64,000 nucleotides of DNA from Ambrosia x helenae (GCA_030844895.1 CM061233.1:53063453-53127452), one strand, 5' to 3'. Shown: positions 43,551 to 55,948, counted from the first letter of the stretch. Translations and numbers: made by a program. The notes: generated by a model from the letters alone, not told the origin.

Positions 43551-44075
43551 CAATCTAACGCTCTTAACTGAGAATTAATGAATCTTAAATGCTTATCAGA
43601 AAAAATTAATGAATCTTAATTTAATCGGTTATTATTATTTATTTATCCCAGGGAGTTACGACACCAAGGCGACACGTGAGCTGCACTCAGTTGTGAATGG
43701 TGGTAATATTTATGGAGGTCAGCAGTCGGAGTTAGGCGATGTTGTCGTCTGTTCAGCTCATGGTAGACGAAGAAACAAGGGGTGAGGTCGGCTCATAGGA
43801 AAACCGAAGGATGATGGTGGCTACTTTTCATATCCAGAAATGGTGCTAGCGATGGTGTATTTTTGTTTTTCCATACGATGGTATGGGGAAGAAGACGATT
43901 GTGATGTTGTAACTTGCCGACCGATTGAGATGGTGGCTACGCGGTGCTGAACCATTGTGTGGCGATGGAGGTAGAGGTGAAGGTTGCTGTGGTGGTGTGG
44001 TCATGGTCACAGAGAACAGAGAACAGAGAAGAGAGGTTGTGTTGATGGTGAAGTTTAGGTTCAAGATATTAAATA
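43551..44075. other. Unassigned sequence
   Basis: No convincing gene; short frames on both strands near 43846-44193 are antisense to each other and look like chance. Confidence 0.3.
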
Positions 44076-44285
44076 CTAGGTTATTGCCCGCGTGGACACG
44101 CGGTTCAACAATTAACAAACTATTTGGAGCGCTAAAACCTATAAAAAAATATAGTAGAAATATTTTATTAAAATTTAAAAGTAAGGAATACATATGCTAT
44201 TCAAATATCACTAAATATTTCCTTATACACCACATTTTTTGTTTGAGTTTTGACATTTCCATCACTATCTAATATAAATAATTTC

Positions 44286-44490
44286 ACCCATGCCCTGTTT
44301 TTAACTCTTGAGAATGCGACATAAAGTTGGCCATGTGAGAATACGGGGTCTTTTAAATACAATCCAACCTTCGATAGAGACTGTCATTGGTTTTTATTGA
44401 TGGTCATTACGAAACATAAGGATATTGGGAGTTGACGCCTTTGGAACTTCACTGGAGTCTTGTTATCATATGGTATTTGAGGAGTATTAT
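44286..44490 (-). pseudogene. C-terminal end of a Helitron (PIF1-like) helicase
   Basis: Minus-strand translation gives VKFQRRQLPISLCFVMTINK, a TGA, then QSLSKVGLYLKDPVFSHGQ and LYVAFSRVKNRAWV. These are the last conserved helicase motifs of plant Helitron Rep/helicase proteins. The stop falls at the glycine of the usual QGQSL stretch. The rest of the protein is absent. Confidence 0.88.
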
Positions 44491-44807
44491 CTAGTAAAAA
44501 ATAAATAGTAGTGAAAAATATTTCTGATAAAATGTTAAAAGTAAGACACTGTTTGAGTCAGATCGTTTAAAATTCGAATTAAATGTTATAATTAAGTCTA
44601 ATTGTTACCATTATCGATATTAAAATATGAAAATATATACTTAAAGAAAATATTTAATATTTGAATATTTATAAAGTTTAATTGAAATCTATCAATTCAA
44701 ATTCTTGTATTCAAAATTTGAATTTTTTACTTGTAACTAATTTGAGAAATTTATAACTAAAACTATTAATTGTTACATTTTAAATATATTAGGAAATATC
44801 TAAGATC

Positions 44808-45242
44808 GGGGTAACTTTGTAGAAATGTAACCAAGTTTGCTAACTGTTTCAATTAAGTCACTCAAACTTTTTCTGTCTCTCTAAAGTCACTCAAGTTTCA
44901 TTTAGTGTTTCAATACTATGTAATTATCAGGTTTCCAGGTTAAAGTGATTATGTGTCAAGTTTTAATATTTTTTAATAAATTTTTTAAACATGTAAAATT
45001 TAAAAAAAATTATTTTTTTTAAATATTCATTTTATAAAACTCACCTAATAAAAATAATATCCACATAAGCATTAAAATGAAAGAAAAAATAAAAATAAAA
45101 AAAGAAAAGGTGACCTGATGACCTGGTAATTACATAGTATTAGAACAACAAATGAAACTTGAATGACTTTAGAGAGACAAAAAAAGTTTGAGTGACTTAA
45201 TTAGAACACCAAACAAACTTAGTTACATTTGTGTGGCATTTC
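44808..45242. mobile_element. Mutator-like MITE with 9-bp target duplication
   Basis: Perfect flanking duplications TCTAAGATC (44799-44807 and 45243-45251). The ends are inverted over about 135 bp, sharing ATGTAAC, AAGTCACTCAAACTTTTT and GTCTCTCTAAAGTCA. No coding capacity in 435 bp. Confidence 0.88.
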
Positions 45243-45251
45243 TCTAAGATC

Positions 45252-47135
45252 TAATTAGTATATCTCTATTTTAAAGGTAATAGTAAGATTGTTTGTTACA
45301 AATATTAACTTAACTTCAAAAGTTTAAATTTTTTTTAAAATATTCAAATCATTTAAAATTCGAATTAAATGCTATAATTAAGTCTAATTGTTACCATTAT
45401 TATCTAGAATTCAAAATTTAGAATTTTTATAATGTTAACAAAATTTTAAAATTTATATTATAGATGTTGAAATATGAAATTATATACTTAAATAGACCAT
45501 TTAATAATTGAATAGTTATAAATTTTAACTAAAACTAAATCATTCAAAAATTTGAATTAAATATTTTAAATGTGTAATGGTTACCATTATTAACATTAAT
45601 TCAAAATTTTATTTTTTTTAAAGATTAAGTCATTCAAAATGTGTAATTAAAAGGATAATTACTATGTGTAATTTCTTACCATTATTAAACAAAATTTGAA
45701 ATTCAAAATTTGTCTAATTCGAATTTAAGTATTTCGAATTTTAATTTGAAATTCATAATTCATTATTTAATTGATTACCAATATAACCTAAACTAAAATT
45801 AGGATAATATAGGGCAATTAATATAATCAATTAATGTATTAATAAAAGTTGACACAACTTATGTAGGTACTTTGAATCATATTAACCTAGGTTAGAGACC
45901 CGGGTGTACACTCGGTGCATCCCCAAGGCAAATGACAAAATTTTATAAAGATTGTAGTTCACAATTTTATTTATTAAAAGTTACATAATACAATTCGTAT
46001 GAATTTTACTTGATTGCAAAATATCATAAAAAAGTTAAATGTTACCAGTAAGTGATATATTAATCAACAAATATTTAATTTGACGTGATTTAAAAACAGA
46101 CAATGAAATGAATAATAACATATTTATTGTAACGACATGCAAATGAAGATTAAAATTCAAATTTCATAAACATCACCATCCATACAAACATAACTTATTC
46201 AAGATAAAGACTTACAATCTCAACATAGTTGATTGTTAAGACATAGTGTGCAAATAACCAACGAAATCACGACACCTTGCCTATTTGTTTGCCCATCATT
46301 ACCAAACCTGGAACCAAAATCATAGAGTAATAGATGGAACCTATGATCTAAAATGACATTATTTCAAGTAAAAGATAAAAAGATCTACAATTGCTTAGAA
46401 AGATCCATCGTACAAATAATGCAAAAAATTAACTCACATGAGTGTGTTTGTATGTAAACCAAGTGAAATTCAGAACCCGTTTGTAGAAGATTTAGTACCG
46501 TTGATTCCGATCTTGATTTGCCTAAACAATACACAAAACAAACACGTAATTGGGAAATTAGACCATGCCGGATCATTATCTTAAGTAAAAAAAAGGATAA
46601 TATGAAACAATATCATTAAATTAGTAAAATTAGCGTAACCATGATGATTGTTGAAAGATGAGAAGTGTACTTGAAAATATGAAAGACGTGTTGGCGAGTA
46701 AACAACCGGTGAATGAGAACCCTAGAAACGCAATCGGATAAAAATGGCCACATGTCTAAAGTGGTTAAAAATTCATAATCAATAAAGGACATAGATGCAC
46801 CTCAGTACCAGTTTCAATAGTTACTTCACAATGTTGGTTAATTATAGAACTGCTTTTGTGAAAAATATGAGACTAAGGTGTCATATACTCATGAAGGCGT
46901 TCAATTGTTGAATGTAAATTAGCCTCTAATTGAAAGATAAATGAACTGAAACAATAATCCTTCTGATTGTGCATAGCTATTTGGTTTCAAGTATTCATGC
47001 TTAGAACCACTTTCAAGATTACCATAGATAAATAACACTACACGATATGTGCTTTATGAACATTTTTATAGTTCCTAACAATAAAAGAAACGAAAAGGAA
47101 CAAATCACGAAGTAGCAAATGATACAAAAGGAAAA
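45252..47135. other. AT-rich Helitron interior
   Basis: Nothing recognised except a possible small minus-strand exon near 46441-46530 (SRSESTVLNLLQTGSEFHLV) bounded by AG upstream at about 46531. Confidence 0.35.
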
Positions 47136-47146
47136 TCACCTCTTCC

Positions 47147-47366
47147 AACCTCCACTTGCATAGCCGCCATCATCAACCTTCTCCGGTGAATTGCTAGCAC
47201 TCATACCATGGTTTGTCGGTGCACCGGTATCCACCATCATTTTCCGAAAGGATGGAAATATCCGATCAGAGGAAAACCTTACTGCATAAAAAGCTAAAGC
47301 AAAAACTGAGACAAAAATAAATGGCTGGCGATTGAGGAGAAGAAATAGAGAGGTAGGTTTTTGCAA
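47147..47366 (-). pseudogene. Captured first exon with one membrane segment
   Basis: Minus-strand frame starts MQKPTSLFLL, has a hydrophobic stretch (PFIFVSVFALAFYAVRF, about residues 15-31) of signal-anchor type, and ends GGYASGGWKR at a good donor (AAGAG|GTGATT). It resembles the first exon of a type II membrane protein; family not recognised. Inside the Helitron, so likely captured. Confidence 0.4.
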
Positions 47367-47670
47367 AATGATGAGTAATGTACTATTATTTCTAAAAGAA
47401 AACGTATATGCTTTGATTGATAAAGAGGTAAATTACAATTGATTAACGACATTTAATTAATGATTGTGTGTTTAGGAATTGAGTTTAGGAAAGTGATTAA
47501 TGGTTGACGGGTGTTGACCATTTGTTTTAATGTCTAGATTTTCGTTTAAATTTTTTTTTATAAATTCTATGGTTGTGCCATGTGGCACAATATGGGAAGA
47601 GAGAGAATTGAAGATGCAATGTGGAAGGGACAAGTGTCACAATTAAGTTTTGTTTATTAGATGTATAGAT

Positions 47671-47898
47671 AGATTTTTTTTATTTTGAATGGCCAACAAA
47701 TTAGAATCACTCACGGAACACTGGAGTATCATCGTGCCACCAATGCTACCACGCGATCATATTCCACCACCAAGTCACCAATTCAGGAGGAAACTCATAA
47801 TTATGAGAAAACCCCATTTGTAAGATTTAAACCCAGGACCTTATGGCTCCTAAGTCTTATCTCACCACAAGATGTCACTAGGCTATAATGCCTTAGAC
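47671..47898 (-). mobile_element. tRNA-derived SINE with 13-bp target duplication
   Basis: Perfect flanking duplications TAGATGTATAGAT (47658-47670 and 47899-47911). On the minus strand it has an A-box-like TAGCCTAGTGAC, a B-box-like GGTTTAAATCT (complement at 47823-47833), and a 3' end GGCCATTCAAAATAAAAAAAAT. Length 228 bp. Confidence 0.88.
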
Positions 47899-48030
47899 TA
47901 GATGTATAGATTTTAACTTTGAAATTTTAATTTTGAAGAAGCAATACATTAAAGCTGACAACTATGGGTTATTGTCATCAATGACTATATTAACATCATT
48001 TAAATTATTATTGTTTTTTACTTTATTTTG

Positions 48031-49313
48031 GAGAGAATTACACAATTAGTCCTTGTGATTTACTATTAGTTTCACCTTTGAGTATTAAGGTTTAAAAGTT
48101 TCATGTTAAGGTGTTAGGTTTAGTTTTTGTAACATAATAGGGTATTAGCACTAACGGAGTTTAATATTTAACTGAGTTTACCCTCATGTGACAAATGGTA
48201 AACCACAAGGACCAAAGGTGAAATTTAAGTGGGGCCCACCACCAACCTCAAAGGTGAAACTAATGATAAACCACAAGAACTAATTGTGTAGTTTTGTGTT
48301 CTCTCTGATATTTAAAAAACTTTAGTAGGACCCACCACCCACCTCCTTCTTCACCTTCACCAACCACCATCTTCACCTTTCACTACCACAATCAACCACT
48401 ATCTCCTCCACCTTTCTCTAATATTTAAAGGCGAGGAACCACAAGTTTCTTCTCTCCCGATGAATGAGCTGTCGCAAAAACCTCGTGTCCACAATTGTTT
48501 GTATAATTTATAATTTGATGTCTAGGAAACAATAAAATAACAGAAAAATGAACTAAAATGCAAAATTTGAGGTCACTATTTGTCATCGTTGATATGCTTC
48601 TGATTGAATTAAATAATTTTTAGCATTGCAATTGCAAATCCAATTTGTTGCTTCCTATCAGAGTATACTGTTATATCAGTTACATTTTTCTGTTCATTCA
48701 GGCTTCTATATGTCTATATCATTCATTCTAGTGATCATATAACCTGTTATTTTACTATCTCGCCAATAAAAGATATGGTCAGACTCAAATGAGATTGATT
48801 TAAAAAAATATATATAAGTATTGCTGAGTGAGTATGAGTTATTCATGAAAGAGCATACAAATTTTCACCTTAAATGCACTTAGGGACAAAATATTCATGC
48901 CCTTTATATGCAAAAACAAATACAAGTTTTTAAATATTAGACAAAGGAGATGGTGGTTGATTGTGGCAGTGAAATGTGAAGATTGTGGTGGGTGAAAGTG
49001 AAGAAGGAGGTCGGTGGTGAGGTCCCACTAAAGTTTTTAAATATTAAAGAGAACTACACAATTAGTGCTTATGGTTTACCATTAATTTCACCTTTAAGGT
49101 TGGTGGTGGGCCCGCTTAAGTTTCACCTTTAGTCCTTGTGGTTTATCATTTGTCATGTAAGGGTAAACTCAGTTAAATATTAACTTCTGTTAGTGCTAAT
49201 ACCCTATTATGTTACAAAAACTAAACTTAACACCTTAACATGAAACTTTTAAACCTTAATACTCAAAGGTGAAACTATAATTAAACCACAAGGACTAATT
49301 GTGTAATTCTCTC
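48031..49313. mobile_element. Mutator-like foldback element with about 400-bp inverted arms
   Basis: Perfect 9-bp duplications TTTATTTTG (48022-48030 and 49314-49322). The ends GAGAGAATTACACAATTAGT are identical and inverted, and homology extends to about 48433 and 48925. Each arm also contains an inner inverted copy of its own end (ACACAATTAGT near 48282 and 49053). The centre 48434-48924 is unique and non-coding. Confidence 0.9.
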
Positions 49314-49877
49314 TTTATTTTGTGTGTCTTGTAGTTGTTAAACAACAGTCACAAATCTACCTCAAGGAAAATGTTATCATTTTGCTATAATACACAATAG
49401 TGTTCGTTATTTCTTTCAATTTCGTAACATATATTTTTTTTAATGCGTAAGATTTTTTTTTTGTCTAAATATATAACATGCTTTTATTTTACGTCTTAAA
49501 ATTCGTTGACATTTTATAATAAATGATCCAGATTTACAAAAACCAAATTATTTCATATATCTTATTTGGTGGTTTAACCGAATTATGTGAAGCTTTCCCT
49601 TTTTTTGCGGTTTATAACCGAAATGGAATTTCGATTGTATAATTTTTGATTAATAACCCTTCATTTGATTCTCGATTGTATACAACTAGTTATGATTAGT
49701 TGACCCTGAAGCTGTAAAAACAATAACATTGGAAAAAAGGAATTTTACGTTAGAGTTGGAGTTGAATAGAAAGAGGAAAATAAACGAAGAAATAGTGAAA
49801 ATAAGAGAAATTATGAAATATGTGGGTCATTTTAAAGATGGATAGTTAGAAAACCAGAATTGAAATCTACAGATGAC

Positions 49878-49900
49878 ATCGATCGATCGATCGATCGATA
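49878..49900. repeat. (GATC)n microsatellite
   Basis: Five to six GATC units 42 bp upstream of the gene fragment's ATG. Confidence 0.95.
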
Positions 49901-49941
49901 TATGCATAGTGAGTCTTGAATTATAGTTTAATAATCTTGTG

Positions 49942-51984
49942 ATGGGGTTTTGGAAGAAATTCACAGGGTTTCTAGGGTTTGGTCAAGAGCATGAGACTGG
50001 GGATGAAAATTACAGTAATCTTCCTCGCAAAGGTTTTAGTGTTTCAGTTCCTGTTCCTGCTCCTGCTCCAGTTTTATTTCCAACTGCAGCCGGCGATGGC
50101 GGTCTTCAGGTTATCATTAATTGCTCCCTCATCTGTTTCTCTGATTGCTTTCATATCTCAATCCACTATATCTTATGTGTCTGTTTAATACTCCCTAGAA
50201 ATAGGTCATCATCTATAACAAATCAGAGTATATCAATCAACTGCTACTTCATCTTTCATTTTGGATTCAGTTCGGTGTTCATGTACCAATTGATTCGGAA
50301 GATATGATTTGGTTGATGAGAATTCCTTATAAACTTGTGTGATAGAAAGAAAGAAAGTATTCACTTATACCAGTTGATCATTTTTCTTTTATCTGCTTAA
50401 TTTGTTTTTACCACTAAAAGTCATTCGAGACAAATAGGATTCTTGTTGCTTTGTTTTCACCTTAGGTTGAACTTCCATTTATATGAGAGTGAATTTAATA
50501 GTGAAATCTTGGCATTGCATTTTAGATGTTTTTGTACGGTCGGTTTGTATGGTAGGTAGGGTGGTGTTAGAATTTTTTTAGGGTTAGTCTCATTAGCTTA
50601 GTTTATTAGGATTATGGTTTCATATTTTGTATATTTCTACTAGTGGTTACAGGGGGTTATTAATCTCAATAAAACATCTCTTAATTTTTACATGTATCAG
50701 AGCCAAGTTCCCCCTAAACCTATGCTGATCTGAAATGGATCTAACGTTAATGACATCTGACCCTAATATGTTCTATATGAATGATTTGTGATACCGTTAA
50801 TGCAGTGTTTTGACGGTGGGTGTGCTGTAAACTAAGACAGTAACCTCAAAGTTTTCACTTAGGAAATATATTAGTTATATGTGATGGCTTGTATTACATA
50901 AAATCAATCCATGGTTAGTAATAATCCGAGAAAAACATATTTGGATTTGGGTTGGTTCCGGTTTCTTTACAGAAAAGGCACAATCTGCAGTTGTGCATAT
51001 GTATCAAAGGAACTTCACACAACTTAGGAAATATTTTAATTTCATAAAGATTAAACGTCTTATTATGTCATGTTACACTCTTGAGTTTTACTTAAGAAGG
51101 TTGTCGATAGCCAGATAGATAAATCCACTACTATCAAAGTATCAATTCAAGAGTTGCTTCTCCATAGATGGTCTCATGTGAACGAAAACACCAGCAAGAT
51201 ACACTTAAAACCATAGGGACGCCAAAAATGTAAAAAATAAAAAAAAATAGATAAATTATTTACAAATGATTTGCCTTTGCAATGAAGAAATCTTCTTGAA
51301 AAGGAAAGACATCTTGTTGAGATTGACTTAACCTTATTCGTTGTTAATTAGAGGTTGTGATGACGAATAAAATATTTTGCACTAGCGTCTAGCGCATATA
51401 CCATGAAAATTGCAACCCTCGTTCTCTTCTCTACATTTTATTAATTTTGTATTTATAATGGATATAGGTGAACAAATGGGCAGGTTGGGAGTCATATTAG
51501 TAAGATTTTTGTATGCGTTGAATGCGATTGAGTTAAACTAGGTTGGCCTTAAAACACTTTTATTTTCTCTTTTTTTATAGAAGTTTATCGGCCCAAGTAG
51601 GGTTACCAAAACTATATCAATTCAAGAAGAAAATGCTATATAAGTAGAGCGATTTCTAGTAAAATACGTATGTAGAACATGTTGTGGGAGACTTTTGATT
51701 TCTAGTAACCCGTTTTTGTTTTGTCAACTAAATCTTTGACCTATAGTAGTAATGGATTCACAGGGTCTAGGATGGTATGCACGACGCCTCAGGGTAGACG
51801 AAGATGGAGATGTTGCAGAATGAGTTTCTTGAAGAGATATTCCCAGAAACAACATCATCTAATACACAACACATGCAATTTCAATATTCTAAAATTGAAG
51901 TGAAATTAAACACAAAACCTGCAAAAGCAAGAAATCCAGTCTTGACTCGTGAAGGAACAATCCAGCAGTTTGTTGAATACCAAG
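49942..51984 (+). pseudogene. 5' exons of an unidentified plant gene, frameshifted
   Basis: Exon 1 (49942-50109) starts MGFWKKFTGFLGFGQEHE and ends at CAG|GTTATC. Exon 2 (51764 to about 51984) begins after TTCACAG and joins in frame (...GDGGLQ then GLGWYARRLRVDEDGDV). Both parts look like one conserved protein, which I recall only as a plant protein of unknown function. Right after EDGDVA a frame change (an extra A in GCAGAATGAG) is needed to reach EFLEEIFPETTSS and REGTIQQFVEYQG. No later exons were found before 53 kb. It is either a truncated duplicate or a decayed gene. The 1654-bp intron shows no inserted element that I recognise. Confidence 0.6.
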
Positions 51985-52239
51985 GTCGGTTCTGTTGGTT
52001 TGAAAGGAAGTTGATCTGGTTTTGTGCTTTTGTTTTGAGATAGAATTGTATATTAGCTGGCCATGGATGTTTTACAACTTCATTGCTTTAATGTTAGCGG
52101 TTTTCATCCTGCGAATGTGAATGCTTTAGAGATCATATTATTATTTATGGTTTATATCAACAACCAAGTCGTTTGCTTGCTGTGTCCAAGATACAAGGAT
52201 GTGGTTTGTTTGAAAAATAAATTTTTTAATGTAGTATAG

Positions 52240-52266
52240 GAAATATATATATATATATATATATAT
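52240..52266. repeat. (TA)n microsatellite
   Basis: About 13 TA repeats. Confidence 0.9.
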
Positions 52267-52408
52267 TAAAGTAATTTTTGGATCTGTTTTTATACGTATA
52301 AAAAAATTTATTATTGAGTGAATTCACTTACTCTAAAAGGAGAAAAAAAAACTCAATAAAGTAGTTTCTTTTTATGTGTGATATTTTTATAAAGTGAGCC
52401 AACAATGA

Positions 52409-52538
52409 TGCTCACTTTAGCTCGTGTATCGTACTTTCATTCATCCAATTGAAGCTAGAGGTTGTAATTACATGGGATGCTCACTTGGCTCGTGCATCGT
52501 ACTTTAATTCAAGCTAGAGGATGTAATTACACGGGGTA
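52409..52538. repeat. Degenerate 65-bp tandem duplication
   Basis: GATGCTCACTT, GCTCGTG, ATCGTACTTT and AAGCTAGAGG recur in order at 52409 and 52478. Otherwise 52000-53394 holds nothing I recognise. Confidence 0.75.
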
Positions 52539-53394
52539 TGGCCGTCATGTATGCTCACGGGTAAAGGATCAAGATATCTTAAGGTTGATGTTATTCGGTC
52601 GGAAATGATTTTAAAGGAAATACATTATTATTGACTTGTTTATGTCTTGTCTTTCCTCCCCTTTCGGCCTGATGTGATATGAAAGATGGACCACCAATAA
52701 AAATATGTATGTGACCACTTGATCCATTATTTACTTATTTAAAGGTTATTTTATTTTGGGTTTATCTTTTTTCTTTATTCAACTAATTGTACCACTTGAA
52801 GGTTTACGTTACCTAAAAAACATTTAATCCTTTCATATCATAATCGTCTCACTCTCACCTACTTTAGTCACTTGGGTTTATCATTCTACACATAGTTGTA
52901 TCTAAATGAACAGGTCGTATCCATGTTGCAAGAACCTGTTAAAAGGTAACTCGACTTCAAAGAATATTCTTCGATGGTCAAGTCAGTAGTTATTATATCA
53001 GAGTAACAGCATTAACATGTATGTGTAGAAATATCATAGTAAAGATAAGGTGAAGAGAAACCCAGTGTTGGAACATTGAGCTAATGTTAAGCCAAATCAG
53101 AAAGATATGTCTACAGTAATAATACTAACCGGCTGTTATAACAGGAGCTCAAATAAACTCAGAACAAGGCTTGAGATTTACATAAGCCCGGCTCTGTAAG
53201 GTGAGCACAAATACTACCTACCACCGGTGGAGCGTGTGTATCATAATGAACGTCAACAAGATAAATTAATAATCTTGAATACAACTTACAATGTACATGA
53301 GTTTGTACTATCGGCCCGGGGGAGGGCAGCAACACTTGACAACTCAACCCCGAAACATAAATATAAAAAAGAAATTTGGTTGTTTTGAAAGAGT

Positions 53395-53991
53395 CTATTC
53401 ATCTTCATCCTCAGAATCCCCATAAACGACACTAATATAGTGTCCTAATGTCTCAAGATTGAGCCCGGGAAAACGATGAGAGGTGCTAACCGGCACAGGA
53501 TCTATCTGCACAAACGGCCATTGCATGTTTTCAGCTGCTTCACATTCTTCCCACCCGTCACCGATTGCACAAAACTGCACGTTTGGCCCGTTGAATCGTT
53601 CTTTGATCAAGTTAAAACATTGATACTTCCCTACTTCCCATGAGCTGTAAACTGTCGGTTATTAACCAACAAATCAACATCAAGCAAGCGCATTTAAAAG
53701 TTAAAGATGTAAGTTAAAGAGACGAACCATTATCATAGGAAATCAAATCATCGAGTCGGAACAATAAGCATTTAACTAAGCTCGGGATCAATGAGCCTGA
53801 AGTCACAATAACATTGATGTTCTCAGCTCCTGAATCATTTGACGGAACAGAGTCTTTGTTTCCACCTGCACATTGTGCCACACAGGCCCGGGCTGCAATA
53901 CAAGAGAATTCAAAAATTACAACTAGCTTTAAATTTGCACCAATATTTGGTTAAAAGTCAACAAGTTTTAATACATTCATGCCACGAATAT

Positions 53992-54027
<36 letters not shown>

Positions 54028-55093
54028 CATACTTACCTGATGACAGCCATTTGTCTGTAAATTCATCGGTCACCTCATAAAGATTGTCCCAGGATTTTAT
54101 CATCTTTTCACCAAATAAGCTACGCAAGCCCTGCAAATTTAGGCCATTTCAGGTCTAGAGTAGAGAATTATATAACACGCTGTTTAAGTGTATATCCAGT
54201 AAATAGTAACAAAAACCAGTGTTTCGGTCTAATTATAAAGATTTGGTAACGCAAAATACGCTGTATATCCTTGAGCAGCAACTAGCAACATCTATTGCAG
54301 GAAGTTTTTAAGGCCATTAAAAGCTTTCAATCTACAAAAATAGAACCATTTTGGGCAACTCCTAAACGGACAACACAACAAATATGAAACGGTAATACTT
54401 GCGGTTTTTTGACATCAATAATTGACATTACTAGGTATATAATTAGCATTCTTTCTTAAAGTTACAATCAGAAATAAACCAAATTTAAAAGCAATCTTGT
54501 TGTTTTCTTCTTAAAACCTAGCATAAAAGTAAAGAACTTGGCATTAAATTTCATTCACAACAAATCGGTATTTGGCATATCATAACCCCTGGTTTAAAAA
54601 AGGTCGCCTCATGTGGTTATGGGGCAAAATTAGGGTCCGTCGACTGTAGTTAGTTTATATGTAACAACAACCTAAGGGATGTAGGTGTAGTTGATAAGTT
54701 AAACATATGGGGTTTCTGGTTGTACATAAAACTACTTATTACGAAGAGACTCGTGCTTAGGTTACAACAAACATGGCATGGTATGTGGATCTAGAACACA
54801 AACAGAGTGAAAAGGCAAATTAATATACAAGAGTTTGAGAATATAACCTTTTTATACTTGTGAGTAATAATACGGTGTCTGTAAGCCAATTTCTTCTTAT
54901 TAGAATCATCATCAAAAGCAGCACCAACAAAGCCATCATTTGCAAAGTCATAACCAGTAAGATCCAACCCATCATCAAACTCCCTCGTTGCATCGATAAA
55001 AGGCTTGTTGCAGCCTTCAATCTGCCCAAATCAAACATAATAAATTTCGATAACCATTATTATAATAATTGGGGCTTTGTTGTTGTTGTTGTA

Positions 55094-55163
<70 letters not shown>

Positions 55164-55381
55164 TTTACCTGTTCATAGAAGAAGTAATCATCGCAGATGC
55201 GTAGGATTTGATTCTCCCAAGTTTTGCCGATTTCAGTGCCCCTTTGAACGTCTTTGGAGCCGTTGAAAGCCTTGGTGTATGCGCCTGTGATGAGTGATTT
55301 CAGTAGGATCAGAGTCTCGTCCATATCCCATACGAAAACGTTCATCTTCTTCTCTTTATTACTATTCTGATTCTCCTCCAT
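53395..55381 (-). CDS. EYA: EYES ABSENT homologue, HAD-family tyrosine phosphatase
   Basis: Five exons with consensus splice sites on the minus strand: 55169-55381, 54848-55021, 54037-54130, 53728-53892, 53395-53651. Together they give 301 codons with TAG, about 300 residues, the size of plant EYA proteins. The HAD nucleophile motif is VWDMDET (residues 17-23; D19 and D21) and the acidic metal-binding motif is GDGWEE (246-251). Other family blocks are AFNGSKDV, FFYEQ, AYRHR, YEVTDEFTDKWLSS, IVTSGSLIPSLVKCLLFRLD and SHRFPGL. Plant EYAs lack the animal N-terminal activation domain, and so does this one. Function by homology: metal-dependent, aspartate-based protein tyrosine phosphatase. MEENQ is used as start; an internal ATG at residue 13 begins MNVFVWDMDE, which is where I recall other plant EYAs starting. 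All exons open, no lesion seen. Intron 1 carries an (ATT)n tract and intron 3 a (TA)n tract. Confidence 0.93.
53995..54022. repeat. (TA)n microsatellite in EYA intron 3
   Basis: About 14 repeats, 15 bases from the 5' splice site of the intron. Confidence 0.95.
55095..55162. repeat. (AAT)n microsatellite in EYA intron 1
   Basis: About 22 uninterrupted AAT units starting six bases from the exon 1 donor, so repeat-length change could affect splicing. Confidence 0.97.
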
Positions 55382-55470
55382 TCATACAACAATCCAATTC
55401 AAATCAATCAATCAGCAGGAAGGAAGATACAAGGTGGGGAGCTCTTTTTTTTATTTTCTTTTTCTTATAT

Positions 55471-55501
55471 CATAATAATAATAATAATAATAATAATAAT
55501 A
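55471..55501. repeat. (AAT)n microsatellite upstream of EYA
   Basis: About 10 AAT units roughly 90 bp upstream of the EYA start codon, likely in the promoter or 5' leader. Confidence 0.95.
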
Positions 55502-55631
55502 TTAATCCAACTTCAAGAAAGCAAGTGATGTCACATGCCTATTGCTTTGCCAGCCCAGGGGATGATATTATATCCTTCCTTCAAGTTTTAGTTATTGTCA
55601 TAATTCCCTTTTTAATATACTTGATTTTTTT

Positions 55632-55926
55632 AGAACGACCAACACCACAACTGCGAGACTTTTATAAGGGGGCTCGGGAAAATTGGCTTTCCTTGCTAGG
55701 AGCCCCGTCCGATAGTGGTCTCCGAACCGGGAAAAACCCGATCCCCACCCGTCCGAAAACCCGCTGTGGAGAATCGGTAAAACCCGGGCGAGATCAGGAC
55801 TCAAACTCCTGACCCATAGGTCAGGAGTGATCCCTCATTTCTCATTATCTCCTCCAAATGTAGCTAGTGGGGATTGAACCAAAGTCTCCCAATGAAAACT
55901 TAGGCCAACCAACCAACTGAGCTAGA
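55632..55926 (-). mobile_element. tRNA-derived SINE, about 295 bp
   Basis: Minus strand begins TCTAGCTCAGTTGG (A box, 55913-55926) and has GGTTCAATCCC (B box, 55870-55880). It contains CCCGGTTCGGAGACC and ends GTTGGTCGTTCTAAAAAAATC, an A/T tail of SINE type. It lies about 250 bp upstream of the EYA start. Flanking duplications are not clear. Confidence 0.8.
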
Positions 55927-55948
55927 TTTTATTACATTTATTCTTTTA

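Larger units (their letters stand above)
44076..47669 (-). mobile_element. Helitron with helicase remnant
   Basis: Minus-strand 5' end TCTATACATCTAATAAAC follows A; the 3' end has hairpin CCGCGTG/CACGCGG (44088-44103) followed by GCAATAACCTAG and a host T, fitting the A|TC...CTAG|T rule. The last part of a Helitron helicase lies just inside the 3' end in the right orientation. A Mutator-like MITE is nested within and a SINE has landed on the 5' terminus. Confidence 0.75.

Noticed and set aside
54860..55812. Poly-asparagine and poly-isoleucine frames
   Set aside because: They are translations of (AAT)n microsatellites.
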